Of a DNA stretch of 64,000 bases, positions 22,801 to 31,338 are shown piece by piece. How positions within the stretch are numbered: the stretch's first letter is position 1; each line of letters opens with the position of its first letter. The DNA is from Tanypteryx hageni (Eukaryota > Arthropoda > Insecta > Odonata > Petaluridae): the NCBI GenBank assembly GCA_028673005.1, contig CM054114.1, positions 14,626,516 through 14,690,515 of the forward strand, in the 5' to 3' direction. A program made the translations under genes and the position numbers. Under the pieces are notes generated by a model. It saw only the letters and a program-made list of their open reading frames with translations. It searched no databases and was not told where the DNA came from.

Positions 22801-25800
22801 AGCAATATCATAATTTATTTAATTTGAAACTGATAAATCATTTGCTTGAGTTGCTATAAAATTAGTTTTCCTGAGTGAAATTCCTTATTCGCTCTCTGGC
22901 GAAGGACTGAAACAATCGTACATTTTATTAAATTGACCAAAAATCCACGAAGAGACTGGAAAAGTTTTAAAAACAGATATACGTGAAGGTAGTAATGTAA
23001 GGAATCATCCAAAAAGTTGTGTTACAATATAAACTCTGAATATTACCATCTCCTTAGTTATGGATATGTTACAATTTACAAGCATTTTTCCTAAATAAAT
23101 GTTTTTTTTAAGTCAAATCATTTCAAACATTAATTCAAAGTGCTTTTCTTAAAAGCAAACCAATCAAATAATCAAAACAAGATTGCATGCAGAGGCTGTT
23201 GAGTACCCCCTTTTGGAAATCAGATCCAAAGACAAGACAATCAAATAAAATGAAGGAAATTCTTGGAATCTAACTAGAGCAAATTAAGCAGCTCCTGTAG
23301 TTCGCATGTTCCGCTTGAAATGTTCATTTTTCAACAATTGGAGATTTTCGCCGAACGGGTGCACCTAAATTATTGCCGCTGCAGAAAAATTTGACCTTTC
23401 CTGGCACTACGAAACGTTAAAATAATTTTGCCGCGTCAGCGGCGCAGGATACGGAATTAAAAACCCACGAAAGGCGGTCATCTCCTGAGGGAAGATGATA
23501 TTTAGGCAAATCCTTGGGAGAGGGAGGGGGAGAGGATTGCGTCAGCTGTGGATCGAGGACCTACAAGACAGAGAGAATCCTTCTCGAGAACATGTGGCCG
23601 CGATTTTCTTCTGCTTACCAAACGGCTTATTTGTCTACACAACCATATGCAGCGTCCCTATATTCCCACGAACAGACTTCCTGGTAACGCATGTGCGGTT
23701 TAAGATGTCATCCCTATGTATGAACACAAGACAAAACACTCTACCCTTGGGATTTAATAGTTCGAGGGACGTGGCACAGTTAAATAGGCCGCGAACACTA
23801 TCCAAAGATTTTCGTCGATTAATCGAGATAAAAAACTAAAAGTTAACTTCTTCGAAACCGTCATGAAGAGATAATTTTTGGTTTTTCAGTTTTATGCAAC
23901 GTTGTTTTCGATTGGCGATCTTTTAGATACCGTCTTCATTTCGGAATGAATGCTGTTTTACGATGCCAAGAGAATTTGATGATACGGGAAGGATATTGAG
24001 CGATTTAGAACTTCGTCACTACTGTTTAGTACTTATTATATATAAAAAATAAAAGCCTTCTCTGTTACTGTGTTACATACTGTTGTCTTGTTTAACACTC
24101 TCTTCCCCTTCCTCTCTCTCTTCCTCTCTCTCCCTCTTTCTCTTCCCCTTCCTCTCTCCCTTTCTCTATATCCCTTTCTCTCTCTCTTTCTCTCTCTTCC
24201 TTCCTCTCTCTGCCTCTTTCCTATCAACCCACTTCTTCCCTTCGCTTCTAATCCATCGCTTTCCCTTTTTAGGCGTTCTTTACAAAAAGAAAAAGAATTT
24301 ATTATGGTCAGGTCGTGTCCGTTTGTCTGTCCGTTCGCATGTTTCACTTGCGAAACTGTTGTTCATGAAATTTCGTATTTAGGACATAAGGGCAAAGAAA
24401 ATAAGAAAACGATATACGAAATGGTTCACGTAGTCTAATCGGGAGTGCCACTTTGCTAATGACAAAAAAATAAACTTTATGCATATCTCGTAAAATATCA
24501 TTTATAACAAAAGGTCTTCAAACAAAATTTGTATAACTTGTTAAATAGCATATGTTTTGTTCAGTACATTTTTATCGAAGGAGTAGCCGATTTCAAACGA
24601 GAAAGTAATAATTCACTTTGAACTTTTTTAATTTTTGTCAATGAAAACAATCTTCGTGGCAACTGAAGTAAACAATATCTGCTGTAAATAACTAATCAAT
24701 TTCATTTTCTTTCGTGTGCACGCAACATTTGGTAAATGAAGGCAAAATGTTTATCTACGACGACGAAATGAACGTAAATACGTCTTTCTTCTTTACGTAC
24801 ACACAGAGGTTGTAAGTGAAAAGAAATGTTTAATTTACGGCAGTGAAATGAAAGTGAACATAAATATTTTAGTACTACTATTCGAGTGAGGTAAGTTTTA
24901 AATAATTGTGGATTGTTTTACTGAGTACAACCGATTGGAAATAAATCGGTGAATCAAAAATTCGATATTTCCTTGGGATCACTGCTGGCATATCATTTTC
25001 CAGTTCTTAGACATCATGCTAGGCCATTAGCATTTATCTTTATTGACATGATTGCATAAATCGTAAAGAACGCCTCTGCCTCGCATGTATGCACGCATGG
25101 TGTGTGCACCATTCTTCTCTTGTTATCTCTTCCTTTTCAATCTTTTCTAATTATATCCCTCCCTTCCTGCCTATCTACCTTCCAGCCTATCTCCCTACCA
25201 CCTAACTCCCTCTTTCTCTCTATATAGTCGTTCAGGTTAACAAAAGAATCCATACTAAATGCCAGTCCCATTAAGATTACGTAATTTCTCGATAAATCTA
25301 ACAGTGAGGGTTGCCGTGACGGAGAAGGATTTTTCCTTCAAAAAACGTGAAAAGTTTCCGTTTAAACTTAATTTCTGGACTGATTCAAAGTATATTAAAA
25401 ATCGACGACAGGAAAACGAAATTCCGTTCTTTCCGGCGTCGTTTGTTTTAAGTCCCGAGTTTCCACGACGATTTTAAGAATTTTAATACGCAAATGACTA
25501 ACATACATGTACACTCACTCCCGCGTTAAACAAATGGAGAAAATGAACATTTATGGAATCGAACCTTTGATGTTATGATAGATGCTGGCTCGCCAAAAAC
25601 TGCAAGAGATATATCCAGTATATTGCGAAAAAAAAATCGTCGAGATCGTACAAACCGTTCTCGAGTTCTTCCAGTTAAGGTTCCTCCAATTCGTTCTCAT
25701 ACGGGAGTGTTCCAGACAAACACACAAACAAAGAGACCTAGACTATTATATAAGAAGTTTGACAATTATAGCGTCAAAATCAATTTATGTAATAAGTAAA

Positions 25801-28800
25801 TTAATTTCACCCTGGAATAATATATTTTGACGAGATATACAGCCAGGCCTGACGAGAGGGAGAGGGCAGTGGGGATCGCTGCCCCGGGGCCCGAGGACCC
25901 TCATGGGGCCCGGATCCGAGTTTTGGGTAGTACTATACTAAAGTCGATTTATTAGAAAATTCATCATCTATAAATCATTATTATGAATTTTAATAAAAAT
26001 AATTTATATTACCTAAGAATTGTAAATAAAATACGTACAGTGATGTTGTTTACATTGCTGCTCGATGTCGGAACGGCAGTTGCCAAGACCTATAGAGAGT
26101 ACATATTAAGTTCGTACAGTGGGGCCCGGCAAGTTGTTTGTCCAGGGGCCCGTATTGGCTCTCGGCGCCCCTGTATACAGCTCACTTTTGCATGTGTACT
26201 TGCTTTATCGTTTAGATGTTTAGAGAATGGTGTCTATTTTAAAATCGCGTTTCATGCCAAAAAAATCCTGCGGATCTACGAATTGAAGCAGCGGCTAACT
26301 TAATCTTTCTACCTAGAGAGCAATTAAATCTAATAGGTAATTTTAGATCTAAGATCGATCTTTGTTGAGTCCAAATAGCTCACTTTCTGTTAACATCCCG
26401 GAAGTATTACAACAGCGGTGATATCAAACGAAATTTAAGGGAAAAAACCACAGGACTTTGATATCCGTGGATCCGCATTGATCGCTGCTAACATGCCTGT
26501 CGATGACTCAGACAAAGTGAGCGCAGGGTGGGAGCTTCAACCAAACCAAGTATGATAGCTATTATGCGACGCGAAAGATTACTCAACAGAGTGTACGCCT
26601 AAGCGTTCGCCAGAATGACCACAACAACGCATAAAACCTGAATTCGTTTCCTGAACGGCGGCTGCTACATTTCAGTGCGCAGATAAAGTTTTGCTCAAAA
26701 TTCGGACTGGAGTATTAACAGACGTGTAACGAAACTCGTAAAGTTGGATTCAAGAATGAGGCTGCCGTATGTAAAACGAAAGTAGATAACCTCAACTTAA
26801 GAAAAAATGCGAAAATTTGAGTCTTCGGGATATTTAATTTTTAACCATTCCTTATTCCTTGCCGAACCCTCGCAACTGTGAGCTTGCACGAACCTTAAAA
26901 CTTGCTCGGAAAGATTTTGCCGTTTATTAAATGCGCGCAACGTTTTCGGAGTATATGAGACAATGTCATCTTTGGTTTAGGAATTCCCTCATGGCCATGA
27001 TACGATGGAAATTACGACGCACGCGAAATATTTTACGAAATCTAGTTCTTCATCATTTACATTCGGATTTAAAAAGCTGACCATCAGCACGTTGCGAATC
27101 TCATTAAGAAGAATGGTCATTGATAAATTTGCAAAAAAATTTACACGAAAATAAATTTTTAAATGCGAAAATATCATTCAAAGTTGGAGAAATTTTTTCA
27201 CAAAAAACAAAGTTAAAAAGGTTTTACCGGTTTCATGAACAAATCGACGCGTTCGCATTTAATAAACGTAAGGGATTCCAGCGAAAATATCAATGGTCGC
27301 AAACCCCATTAAATTTCCATTGACACCGTCATTTTAAAAAATCCTGCCGCTATGACAGGGAATCGAACCCGAGTCTTCTACTTGCCGGGCGGATATTCTA
27401 CCACCGAACTATCGTAGCAGGTCAATTTTCTCGTTTCTGAACGCGGACGTTTTCTTGGTTGGGTCGAACTAGCAAGCTGCCCCAACGGATATCCTCGAAG
27501 AGATACGTGGATGAAAACTCTTCCCTCTCAAATGGTGAGATTGCCACGCTAGAAATTGATGGAATTACAGCTTATGCCCGTCTGCATCACTTTATTCCAA
27601 CATTGTCATTTAAGGCAAAATTACGCAACTGTCCTCCGTTGGCCTCTCTTAAAGCGTCGCGTTCGACAACGTGGTTTGGGCATTTCCCAGTTCGATGCAT
27701 CTCTCGCCTCAATAGCAGCAGGGTAATGACGAACGAGAGAGCCAACGACTCCATACTGTGCTCGATTGCATCATCCGGAGAACGGCTCCTCGGTCGCCGC
27801 CGCACATCTGCCCAGATGACCCATTTCGACCGCCTACGCAAGCATTCTCATACCCTCTCCTGCTTATTATTGCGTATCGTGTCTCGCGGCATATATGCTA
27901 CACCAGTGGTTCCCAATCTGTGGTCCGGAGGCTACTACAGGGGGTCCGCGGAAAAAATAACATCCTCGCTACTATGCTCCGCAAATATATTTGTTGAGGT
28001 AAACAATAAGAATGACACCAAATGTAAGATAGGAACATTACAAATGGTTCCTGAGTGCATTTTATTCCTCTGATATTACGTTAGATTTTTACATACAATG
28101 GAATGTAAAAAACAACTACCAACATAATGTGGTTCGCGAAATTTTTGAAGGTTGAAAAGAGATCCGCACACTTGAAAAGATTGGGAAATACTGTACTACA
28201 CTATATATATATATATATGTATGTATGTGTGTGTGTGTGTATGTGTGTGTGTGTGCGCCTTCATTTGCTGGTATTTCATCTAAAAATAAAAAAACACGAC
28301 CTGGGCAGTGAGTTTTGTAACTTAAATTTGTGGTAACGAAAAAGTTAGTTTTGTCGTGTTTTTTCGATTAAAAAATCCTAATTGTTTGTTTGAACCACGT
28401 TTTCCTAACGTGTGGATTGTTGAAAAAAGTTTACATTCCGATCAATCGAGGAAAAAAGACGTTATTCTTTCATTTTTGTCAATATAAAATTCATTGCAGT
28501 GTAAGAAAAGGTTTGTTTTTCTAACCAATTGCAAGTTTTTTTTAATGCCGATGGATTTTGAGAAAAAAAATGTTTCAATTACCGAAACTCATCAATATCT
28601 ATAGTATAGACGTTCTCAACGTCATCAGCCGCTCATCTGAAAGCTCTGGATTTGACGAAAAAAATCCTGAATTAGGGTCTATTCCGGTCTACAAATCGAC
28701 CTTTGAAGCTTAAAAAAATCCCCTTAAATCTTGGGGTCGCCTTACACACCGGGTGTAAAATGTTAACCATGTCTATTTTTCGATGTAGATGACCGCCATT

Positions 28801-29753
28801 TTGAATCAGATGTTCAACTGTTTACCATTTATTTAACAGGCGTTATTTAGAAGATTTGTGAAATGATAATTTTAAACAACAAATAACTAAGAATTAAACA
28901 TTTTCGTTTTAATACATGAAATAATTTTTCAAAAAGTAACAACACGATCTATAGAATATTACAAAAATGGTCAAAGTAAGTTTTAGAAACATTCAAGAAT
29001 GGTCGTTTTTTACACTGCACTTTAAAAACCATGAAAATCCTCTCCTTCTGCATCAGACTCATAGAAATTGTCAAATTCATTCTCTGGATCAGATGTTACG
29101 ATATCGGGCTCATTGTTATCCGCAATAAATGAAGAGCAGATATAGATATCGAACAGACATTCGACATCTTTCGATATAGAATTAATCGAAAGTTTAACAA
29201 TTATTATTTTGTCGTGACCACTATACTGATTATAAGATTTATAGAGTGAAAAAATGACGACTTAATTGGCGAATATATGTAAAAAATCAATTTTTTACTC
29301 GAAAAAACTGTGATCAACTTAGACACTGGGACCGGCATATACAGTATTTGCGTAGTGGTAAGGGGAAGGAGCCTCCAATTTAATAACAGTTGGACACTGA
29401 TTGGTTTCCAACGTCAGGGCAATGGCAGCACATCACGTGCGATAGGACAAGTCTGAAGATACATTGATCCTCGGAAATCCTATTTCCACTAGTCCCTCTC
29501 TGCAGAGTAATCGGGATTATGATTCCGTGTGCATCGGGTGCAGCAGGAGGGAACTCACCCTGTATCCCTTCTCTCCCATTGCCCCGTAGTCTCCAAAGGC
29601 TCCTTTCTCCCCTTTCACACCCATCGGACCTTCATGACCGATGTCTCCTGGTATCCCTTCGCTGCCCCTCAGTCCGGTTATTCCGATTTCTCCAGGGATG
29701 CCCTTTATCCCTTTGCAGTTGCACGTCGACGAGCCAGAGCAGCCCTTGCAAGC
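7733..29753 (-). CDS. Type IV collagen alpha chain, N-terminal 7S region plus first part of triple helix (10 exons, partial)
   Basis: Basement-membrane network collagen, secreted. Minus-strand exons, 5' to 3': 29559-29753, 22556-22600, 22256-22477, 20965-21027, 19513-19776, 18945-19106, 13378-13507, 10562-10711, 8229-8405, 7733-7897. They sum to 1573 bases with no stop and with matching phases: 0/0 for the first six junctions, phase 1 for the last three. The first exon shows the 7S cysteine cluster CKGC, then CNCKGIKG. The rest is Gly-X-Y with short interruptions, as type IV chains have. A conserved GCNGTDG site lies in the third exon. RGD occurs at four places (in the fifth, eighth, ninth and tenth exons). 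The signal-peptide exon and the C-terminal helix and NC1 domain are outside or undetected. Insects usually have two such chains; I cannot say which one this is. Confidence 0.93.
8229..8405 (-). CDS. Collagen IV exon 9 of those visible
   Basis: 177 bases, phase 1/1, acceptor TTTCTCTAG, donor GTAAGC. It encodes Gly-X-Y with one interruption (GISIVG) and an RGD tripeptide in GDRGDIG. A 331-bp intron separates it from the next exon; the split codon G+GT joins the two as PIGPKG. Confidence 0.9.
8406..10561 (-). other. Collagen IV intron, 2156 bp
   Basis: AT-rich, strongly CpG-poor (5 CpG in 8401-9600). No exon, RNA gene or mobile element recognised. Confidence 0.6.
10562..10711 (-). CDS. Collagen IV exon 8 of those visible
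   Basis: 150 bases, phase 1/1. Acceptor CTTTGTTTCAG, donor GTAAGG. It encodes 50 residues from [10 protein letters not shown] to GERGDDG, with a small imperfection at GFSQKG. The split codon G+GA joins it to the next exon as DDGLPG. Confidence 0.9.
10712..13377 (-). other. Collagen IV intron, 2666 bp, with a small unrecognised repeat region
   Basis: AT-rich and CpG-poor. A relic near 11400-11486 ends CGCTGGTAAAGAACATCTAAAAATT, matching the end of a repeat family also seen at 37424 and 44108. A short GC-rich hairpin (AAGGGGGT/AACCCCCTT) lies at about 12447-12468. The 54-bp tandem duplication is listed separately. Confidence 0.5.
12629..12736. repeat. Perfect 54-bp tandem duplication
   Basis: Two exact copies, 12629-12682 and 12683-12736. 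The unit is 18 codons long, so open frames on both strands run through both copies (minus-strand frame 12464-12775 repeats [17 protein letters not shown]). The surrounding minus-strand frame is not recognised and may be a decayed mobile-element ORF. Confidence 0.9.
13378..13507 (-). CDS. Collagen IV exon 7 of those visible
   Basis: 130 bases, phase 0 at the start and phase 1 at the end; this is where the phase of the downstream exons changes. Acceptor TTTGCTTAAG, donor GTAAGC. It encodes [10 protein letters not shown] and an acidic interruption [14 protein letters not shown]. It follows GADGEK of the preceding exon without a break. Confidence 0.9.
13940..14977 (+). CDS. LINE ORF1 with N-terminal PHD-type zinc finger
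   Basis: First open frame of a non-LTR retrotransposon inserted antisense in the collagen intron. I start it at the ATG at 13940 (MADVTSR), just before the zinc finger, rather than at an upstream in-frame ATG. The start begins a 345-residue protein. Residues about 8-55 form a C4HC3-like finger: CHLC, QCGGNC, FHLKC, WKCVTC. A short possible coiled coil ([13 protein letters not shown]) follows at about 80-95, and the rest is Ser/Thr-rich. PHD-bearing ORF1 proteins are known from CR1/jockey-group LINEs and are thought to bind the RNA or chromatin. The frame is intact. Its stop overlaps the start of ORF2 (ATGA at 14974-14977). Confidence 0.75.
   Translation: MADVTSRSRCHLCDELIFSQDYLQCGGNCNFVFHLKCTGLSDTEFKVVKSNGAIIWKCVTCRGQQVKASCNGGNSDASASFILRSLNEVLARLSVLESRQDGSRNLLADTSVNSTTPVPTISPNVVKIPVCNQMSFAEVMKKPKHPENESYKPNSANLSSSASDLPPSGDDGFVTVLRKKRQIVAMNAFVHDCSTESSDFVGTPKHAWLHLSRVSNSVTCDSILSYLKGKFADRNFSCVKLSTGINSSTFKIGADYSLLEVLNKSDTWPSGVCVRRFNFRNFKHGKTENNVSSAVASPPADASTPVIDAVNDSSLTSLGAATSECSADNKIITRSKNGLAKPKGQ
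14974..16540 (+). pseudogene. LINE ORF2 (endonuclease + reverse transcriptase), disrupted
   Basis: Starts at 14974 with the N-terminus of an APE-type endonuclease ([12 protein letters not shown], then [11 protein letters not shown]). The frame is interrupted by an insertion at 15171-15335 and resumes at 15349 ([12 protein letters not shown]). Near 15447 most of the endonuclease and the RT fingers are missing: the sequence jumps straight to RT motif A ([13 protein letters not shown]). Motif B ([11 protein letters not shown]) is normal, but the catalytic box is YADN instead of YADD. A frameshift near 16100-16150 moves the C-terminal part ([17 protein letters not shown]) to another frame, ending at 16540. 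It is non-functional. The clade looks CR1/jockey-like, by motif style only. Confidence 0.85.
15171..15335. mobile_element. Foldback insertion with 61-bp perfect inverted repeat and 13-bp target duplication
   Basis: Arms 15171-15231 and 15241-15301 are perfect reverse complements around a 9-base loop (CTAGCTCTG). A 34-base tail (15302-15335) follows. The insert is flanked by AGGAGTTAAATTG at 15158-15170 and 15336-15348; removing insert and one copy restores the LINE endonuclease reading ([10 protein letters not shown]). It has no coding capacity. Confidence 0.9.
16620..16672 (+). repeat. (ATT)n tail at LINE 3' end
   Basis: About 50 bases of (TTA/ATT) repeat with one interruption, directly after a CCAATAAACTA sequence some 80 bases past the ORF2 stop. 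Short 3' repeat tails are typical of CR1/I/jockey-type LINEs, so I take this as the 3' end of the element whose body begins near 13870. Confidence 0.7.
16851..18203 (-). mobile_element. Mariner transposon, full length, inactivated
   Basis: Terminal inverted repeats of about 28 bp: the left starts CGAGGGCGTGCTTAAAAG, the right on the minus strand starts CGAGGGCATGCTGAAAAG. TA target duplications lie at 16849-16850 and 18204-18205. The 1353-bp length is normal for mariner. The transposase is on the minus strand, in the same orientation as the collagen gene. Confidence 0.93.
17056..18040 (-). pseudogene. Mariner transposase, disabled by stops and a frameshift
   Basis: The N-terminal helix-turn-helix half reads from about 18000 to 17644 ([16 protein letters not shown]; later GRPQTATD and [10 protein letters not shown]). 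The catalytic half runs from 17644 to 17056. The three catalytic aspartates are all present: ITGD, then HDNARPHTS, then YSPDLAPSD, with 34 residues between the second and third (DD34D). Lesions: a frame shift near 18010-18015 cutting off the likely ATG, an in-frame TGA after WVP (about 17644), and a TAA where Glu is expected after ITGD (about 17533). The C-terminal end after KLWFRQ is also cut by a stop at 17056. Mariners of this type are widespread in insects. This copy cannot encode active enzyme. Confidence 0.9.
18204..18944 (-). other. 5' part of the 5437-bp collagen intron (13508-18944), no feature
   Basis: AT-rich, CpG-poor, no mobile element recognised. The intron's length is mostly due to the LINE (about 13870-16672) and the mariner (16851-18203). 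Confidence 0.5.
18945..19106 (-). CDS. Collagen IV exon 6 of those visible
   Basis: 162 bases, phase 0/0, 54 residues of uninterrupted Gly-X-Y from GETGLAG to GADGEK. The acceptor follows ATTGGATAG. The donor is the weak GTCTGT. The preceding intron is 406 bp and starts with GC. Confidence 0.9.
19513..19776 (-). CDS. Collagen IV exon 5 of those visible, ending in a GC donor
   Basis: 264 bases, phase 0/0, acceptor ACGAATCAG. It encodes 88 residues. A long interruption of about 23 residues ([11 protein letters not shown], then [12 protein letters not shown]) breaks the helix and contains an NLT glycosylation sequon. An RGD lies in GYRGDFG. The exon ends FGPK followed by GCAAGT, a consensus GC-AG donor. 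No GT donor nearby keeps phase 0 with the next exon. Confidence 0.9.
19777..20964 (-). other. Collagen IV intron, 1188 bp
   Basis: No gene or element recognised. Two short similar blocks near 19932-19960 and 20036-20062 (a CTG[G]CAAGGATTAAT-like motif) hint at a small diverged direct repeat. Confidence 0.45.
20965..21027 (-). CDS. Collagen IV exon 4 of those visible (63 bp)
   Basis: A short exon of 21 codons, phase 0/0: [10 protein letters not shown], then [11 protein letters not shown]. Acceptor CTATTTTCAG, donor GTTAGT. It joins cleanly to GYPGVPG of the next exon. Confidence 0.9.
21242..22174. mobile_element. Non-autonomous TIR element, about 0.93 kb, inside a collagen intron
   Basis: Ends are 15-bp inverted repeats: CAGGCACACCCCGGG at 21242-21256 and, on the minus strand, CAGGCACACCCTGGG at 22160-22174. 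No clear target duplication. A second hAT-like end, CAGTGGCATAGCCAGG, starts directly at 21257, so elements may be nested. No transposase frame inside. It fills most of the 1228-bp intron 21028-22255. Confidence 0.55.
22256..22477 (-). CDS. Collagen IV exon 3 of those visible
   Basis: 222 bases, phase 0/0, 74 residues. It contains [13 protein letters not shown], a cysteine plus NGT glycosylation sequon conserved in type IV alpha chains, and an interruption GEGGVNTKG. Acceptor CATTCCAAAAG (weak pyrimidine tract), donor GTAAAG. Confidence 0.92.
22556..22600 (-). CDS. Collagen IV exon 2 of those visible (45 bp)
   Basis: A short exon of 15 codons, [15 protein letters not shown], phase 0/0. Acceptor CTTATTTCAG, donor GTGAGA. 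The intron to the next exon is only 78 bp. Its upstream phase matches the 7S exon (KGYR + GEDG). Confidence 0.9.
24100..24240. repeat. CT-rich low-complexity tract
   Basis: Almost pure pyrimidine (TCTC/CCTT mixtures). The overlapping open frames on both strands are composition artefacts. A repeat end TTTTTAGGCGTTCTTTACA follows at 24267, matching the family at 37424. Confidence 0.8.
25844..26173. mobile_element. hAT-type MITE with perfect 8-bp target duplication
   Basis: Left end CAGGCCTGACGAGAG; right end on the minus strand CAGGGGCGCCGAGAG. Flanked by TATACAGC at 25836-25843 and 26174-26181. 330 bp, no transposase; 8-bp duplications are characteristic of hAT transposition. Confidence 0.88.
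27349..27418 (-). pseudogene. tRNA-Gly-like sequence, degenerate
   Basis: 70 bases that fold roughly as a tRNA. The acceptor arms pair at six of seven positions, the D arm is GTTC/GAAT with a GGTGGTA loop, and the B box GGTTCGATTCC is perfect. The A box differs from consensus at one position. The anticodon arm is poorly paired (TCCGC/GTAGA), loop position 33 is C instead of T, and the T stem has mismatches. It is a tRNA pseudogene or SINE head, not a working tRNA. Confidence 0.6.
27904..28193. mobile_element. hAT-type MITE with 8-bp target duplication
   Basis: Left end CAGTGGTTCCCAATCTG; right end on the minus strand CAGTATTTCCCAATCTT. Flanked by TGCTACAC (27896-27903) and TACTACAC (28194-28201), 7 of 8 matching. 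290 bp, no coding capacity. Confidence 0.87.
28202..28257. repeat. (TA)n(TG)n microsatellite
   Basis: Simple dinucleotide run, TA followed by TGTA and TG units, immediately after the MITE's target duplication. Confidence 0.9.
29559..29753 (-). CDS. Collagen IV 7S-region exon (5'-most visible)
   Basis: 195 bases, phase 0/0, 65 residues. It opens [18 protein letters not shown], whose four cysteines match the N-terminal 7S cluster of type IV chains, used for tetramer cross-linking. It then runs as Gly-X-Y to GEKGYR. Acceptor GGAATTCCAG... reads ATTCCAG before GCTTGC; donor GTGAGT is consensus. There is no ATG or signal peptide in the exon, so at least one exon lies upstream, to the right. Confidence 0.93.
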
Positions 29754-30024
29754 CTGGAATTGGAAAAATTAAACACATTAGGACGATTGAAATTAAAGAA
29801 ATAAAGCGAAAAGAACATCGGGATATCTTATTAATTGTACAGACTTAATTTAATTAATCTGAGACGAGTTTTTTTGTTCGATTGGTGTAGTCTGAACAGT
29901 GGGTCGTCTTAAAATCGAAATTTTAAAAAATTACCGTAAATATTTATTTTAGAAAAGACATACATTCGTCGATTTTCGAAGTTGAAATACCTTGAACATG
30001 TGGTTAATAAAGGTGGAGTTAAAT
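29754..30024. other. No feature seen (upstream intron)
   Basis: Presumably intron between the 7S exon and the unseen signal-peptide exon. AT-rich, nothing recognised. Confidence 0.4.
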
Positions 30025-30655
30025 TTAAAATAAACTGATGTGGGCAACACATGGCTTTCTCCATATTTATATGGCAAATTACATGTTAGCTCGGGGATTG
30101 TTGTCAATATTTACTTCCGGTTGACAATTAAGAAAAGAAAATTGAGCGTTACTAAGACGTAACTAAGCGTCAATTGTTAACAATAGTCTTCGGTAGGTGA
30201 CGTGGTGGTGGCAGCTAAAAATATAAGATATCTCTTAAACAATATGGAAAAATGTATCAAACAAAGGTTGTAGAAAATGAAATTTCCTACAACTTTTATT
30301 CCAATACATTATTAATTTATCACATATTAAAGCAAATATTTCAAAATAACGGATAAGTGACAAGACCCACTTCCGGTCGACCGATTTTTACCAAAAACTA
30401 ATCAGATCTTCTAACTTTTATAAAAATGTTAAATATAAAATTTTGCGTTGATCTAATTAATAGATTTTGAGTTAGAGCGCCCACAAAAATCTATCACATA
30501 CAAACTGATAGACAGACTGACAGACAGACATAATCGAAAAACTAGTCAGAACGTGTTCAGGGAACCTAAAAACATGTATTACCGTTGAAATCTCGAGTTC
30601 GATTTTTTTCATGAAAACAATACTTTCTCATACTACCTATATGGAGTAAGTAAAA
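30025..30655 (+). repeat. Dispersed 0.63-kb repeat, copy 1
   Basis: Starts ATAAACTGATGTGGGCAACA and CTTTCTCCATAT, ends ATATGGAGTAAGTAAAA. The two ends carry an inverted TTACTTTCTCCATAT-like motif, as in a MITE. By eye it is very similar (about 90%) to the inverse of 37796-38433 over its full length. It contains a run of CAGACAGACTGACAGACA near 30509-30528. Confidence 0.85.
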
Positions 30656-30748
30656 ATATTTTCGTATTCCGTCTCAAAATAATAATTTAATTTGACCCTT
30701 GAGAGGTCGGGCGGCTCTTTTGGAACTGTCATTTAGATCTTGTTGAAA

Positions 30749-30780
<32 letters not shown>

Positions 30781-31338
30781 CACGTCTATATATAAATTTA
30801 AAATTATGCTATTACTGGAAAATATATAAACTGATGTCAAAAGTGAATTGGTTTTAATGTCAAATTTTCGCTCGCACCTTTCCTTATTTGCTGCTCAAAT
30901 ATTACACGAGTGGTTTAATTTGAGTGTTAATCGGCATTAACGGAATAATCGAAACTCTTGCAAGAACTCGATCAACTCATTGTTATTTAACTCTTAAAAA
31001 ATGTCGCAATTAATGGCTTCCAATTACATAGAATGAGATATTCAATCTTAATGTTTTTCTCTCTCCATATATAAAAAAATTTCCGCTATTGCGACACATT
31101 CCTGGCATTTATAAAAACTTAAATGGCGTCACATTTCTTGGGGATCTAGGCGGACACGAGAAGGGAATTTTCAGCGTGGGACGAGGCGAGGACGATAACG
31201 CATCGTGGAAACAAGACGGCGTTCCGAAGAAGAGGACGCCACCATTCCTTTTCTGGAATTCGATCCGAAGCGACTTGAAGCGGCGCGAGGGAACTTATTA
31301 ATGTGAAAACGATGGTTCTTCATCCCCAGGAGTGCATC
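30656..31338. other. No gene recognised; (TA)n at 30756-30780
   Basis: Contains a short TA microsatellite and otherwise unremarkable sequence. The open frame 31089-31301 has no recognisable motif. Confidence 0.4.

Larger units (their letters stand above)
22601..29558 (-). other. Collagen IV intron, 6958 bp, spanning the CpG-density step
   Basis: No collagen-like coding block found inside. CpG is rare up to about 22860 and common beyond about 23280. Contents listed separately: a CT-rich tract, two hAT-type MITEs, a tRNA-Gly-like sequence and a TA/TG microsatellite. Open frames at 23495-23839 and 27459-28073 have no recognisable domain. Confidence 0.6.

Noticed and set aside
24070..24438. Overlapping frames on both strands near a CT tract
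   Set aside because: Driven by low-complexity CT/GA sequence, no domains.
27349..27418. Functional tRNA gene
   Set aside because: Anticodon stem does not pair, position 33 is not T, and the T stem has mismatches.
27459..28073. Plus-strand frame of 204 residues and its minus-strand shadow
   Set aside because: It runs into the hAT-type MITE at 27904-28193, has no recognisable domain and lies in an intron.
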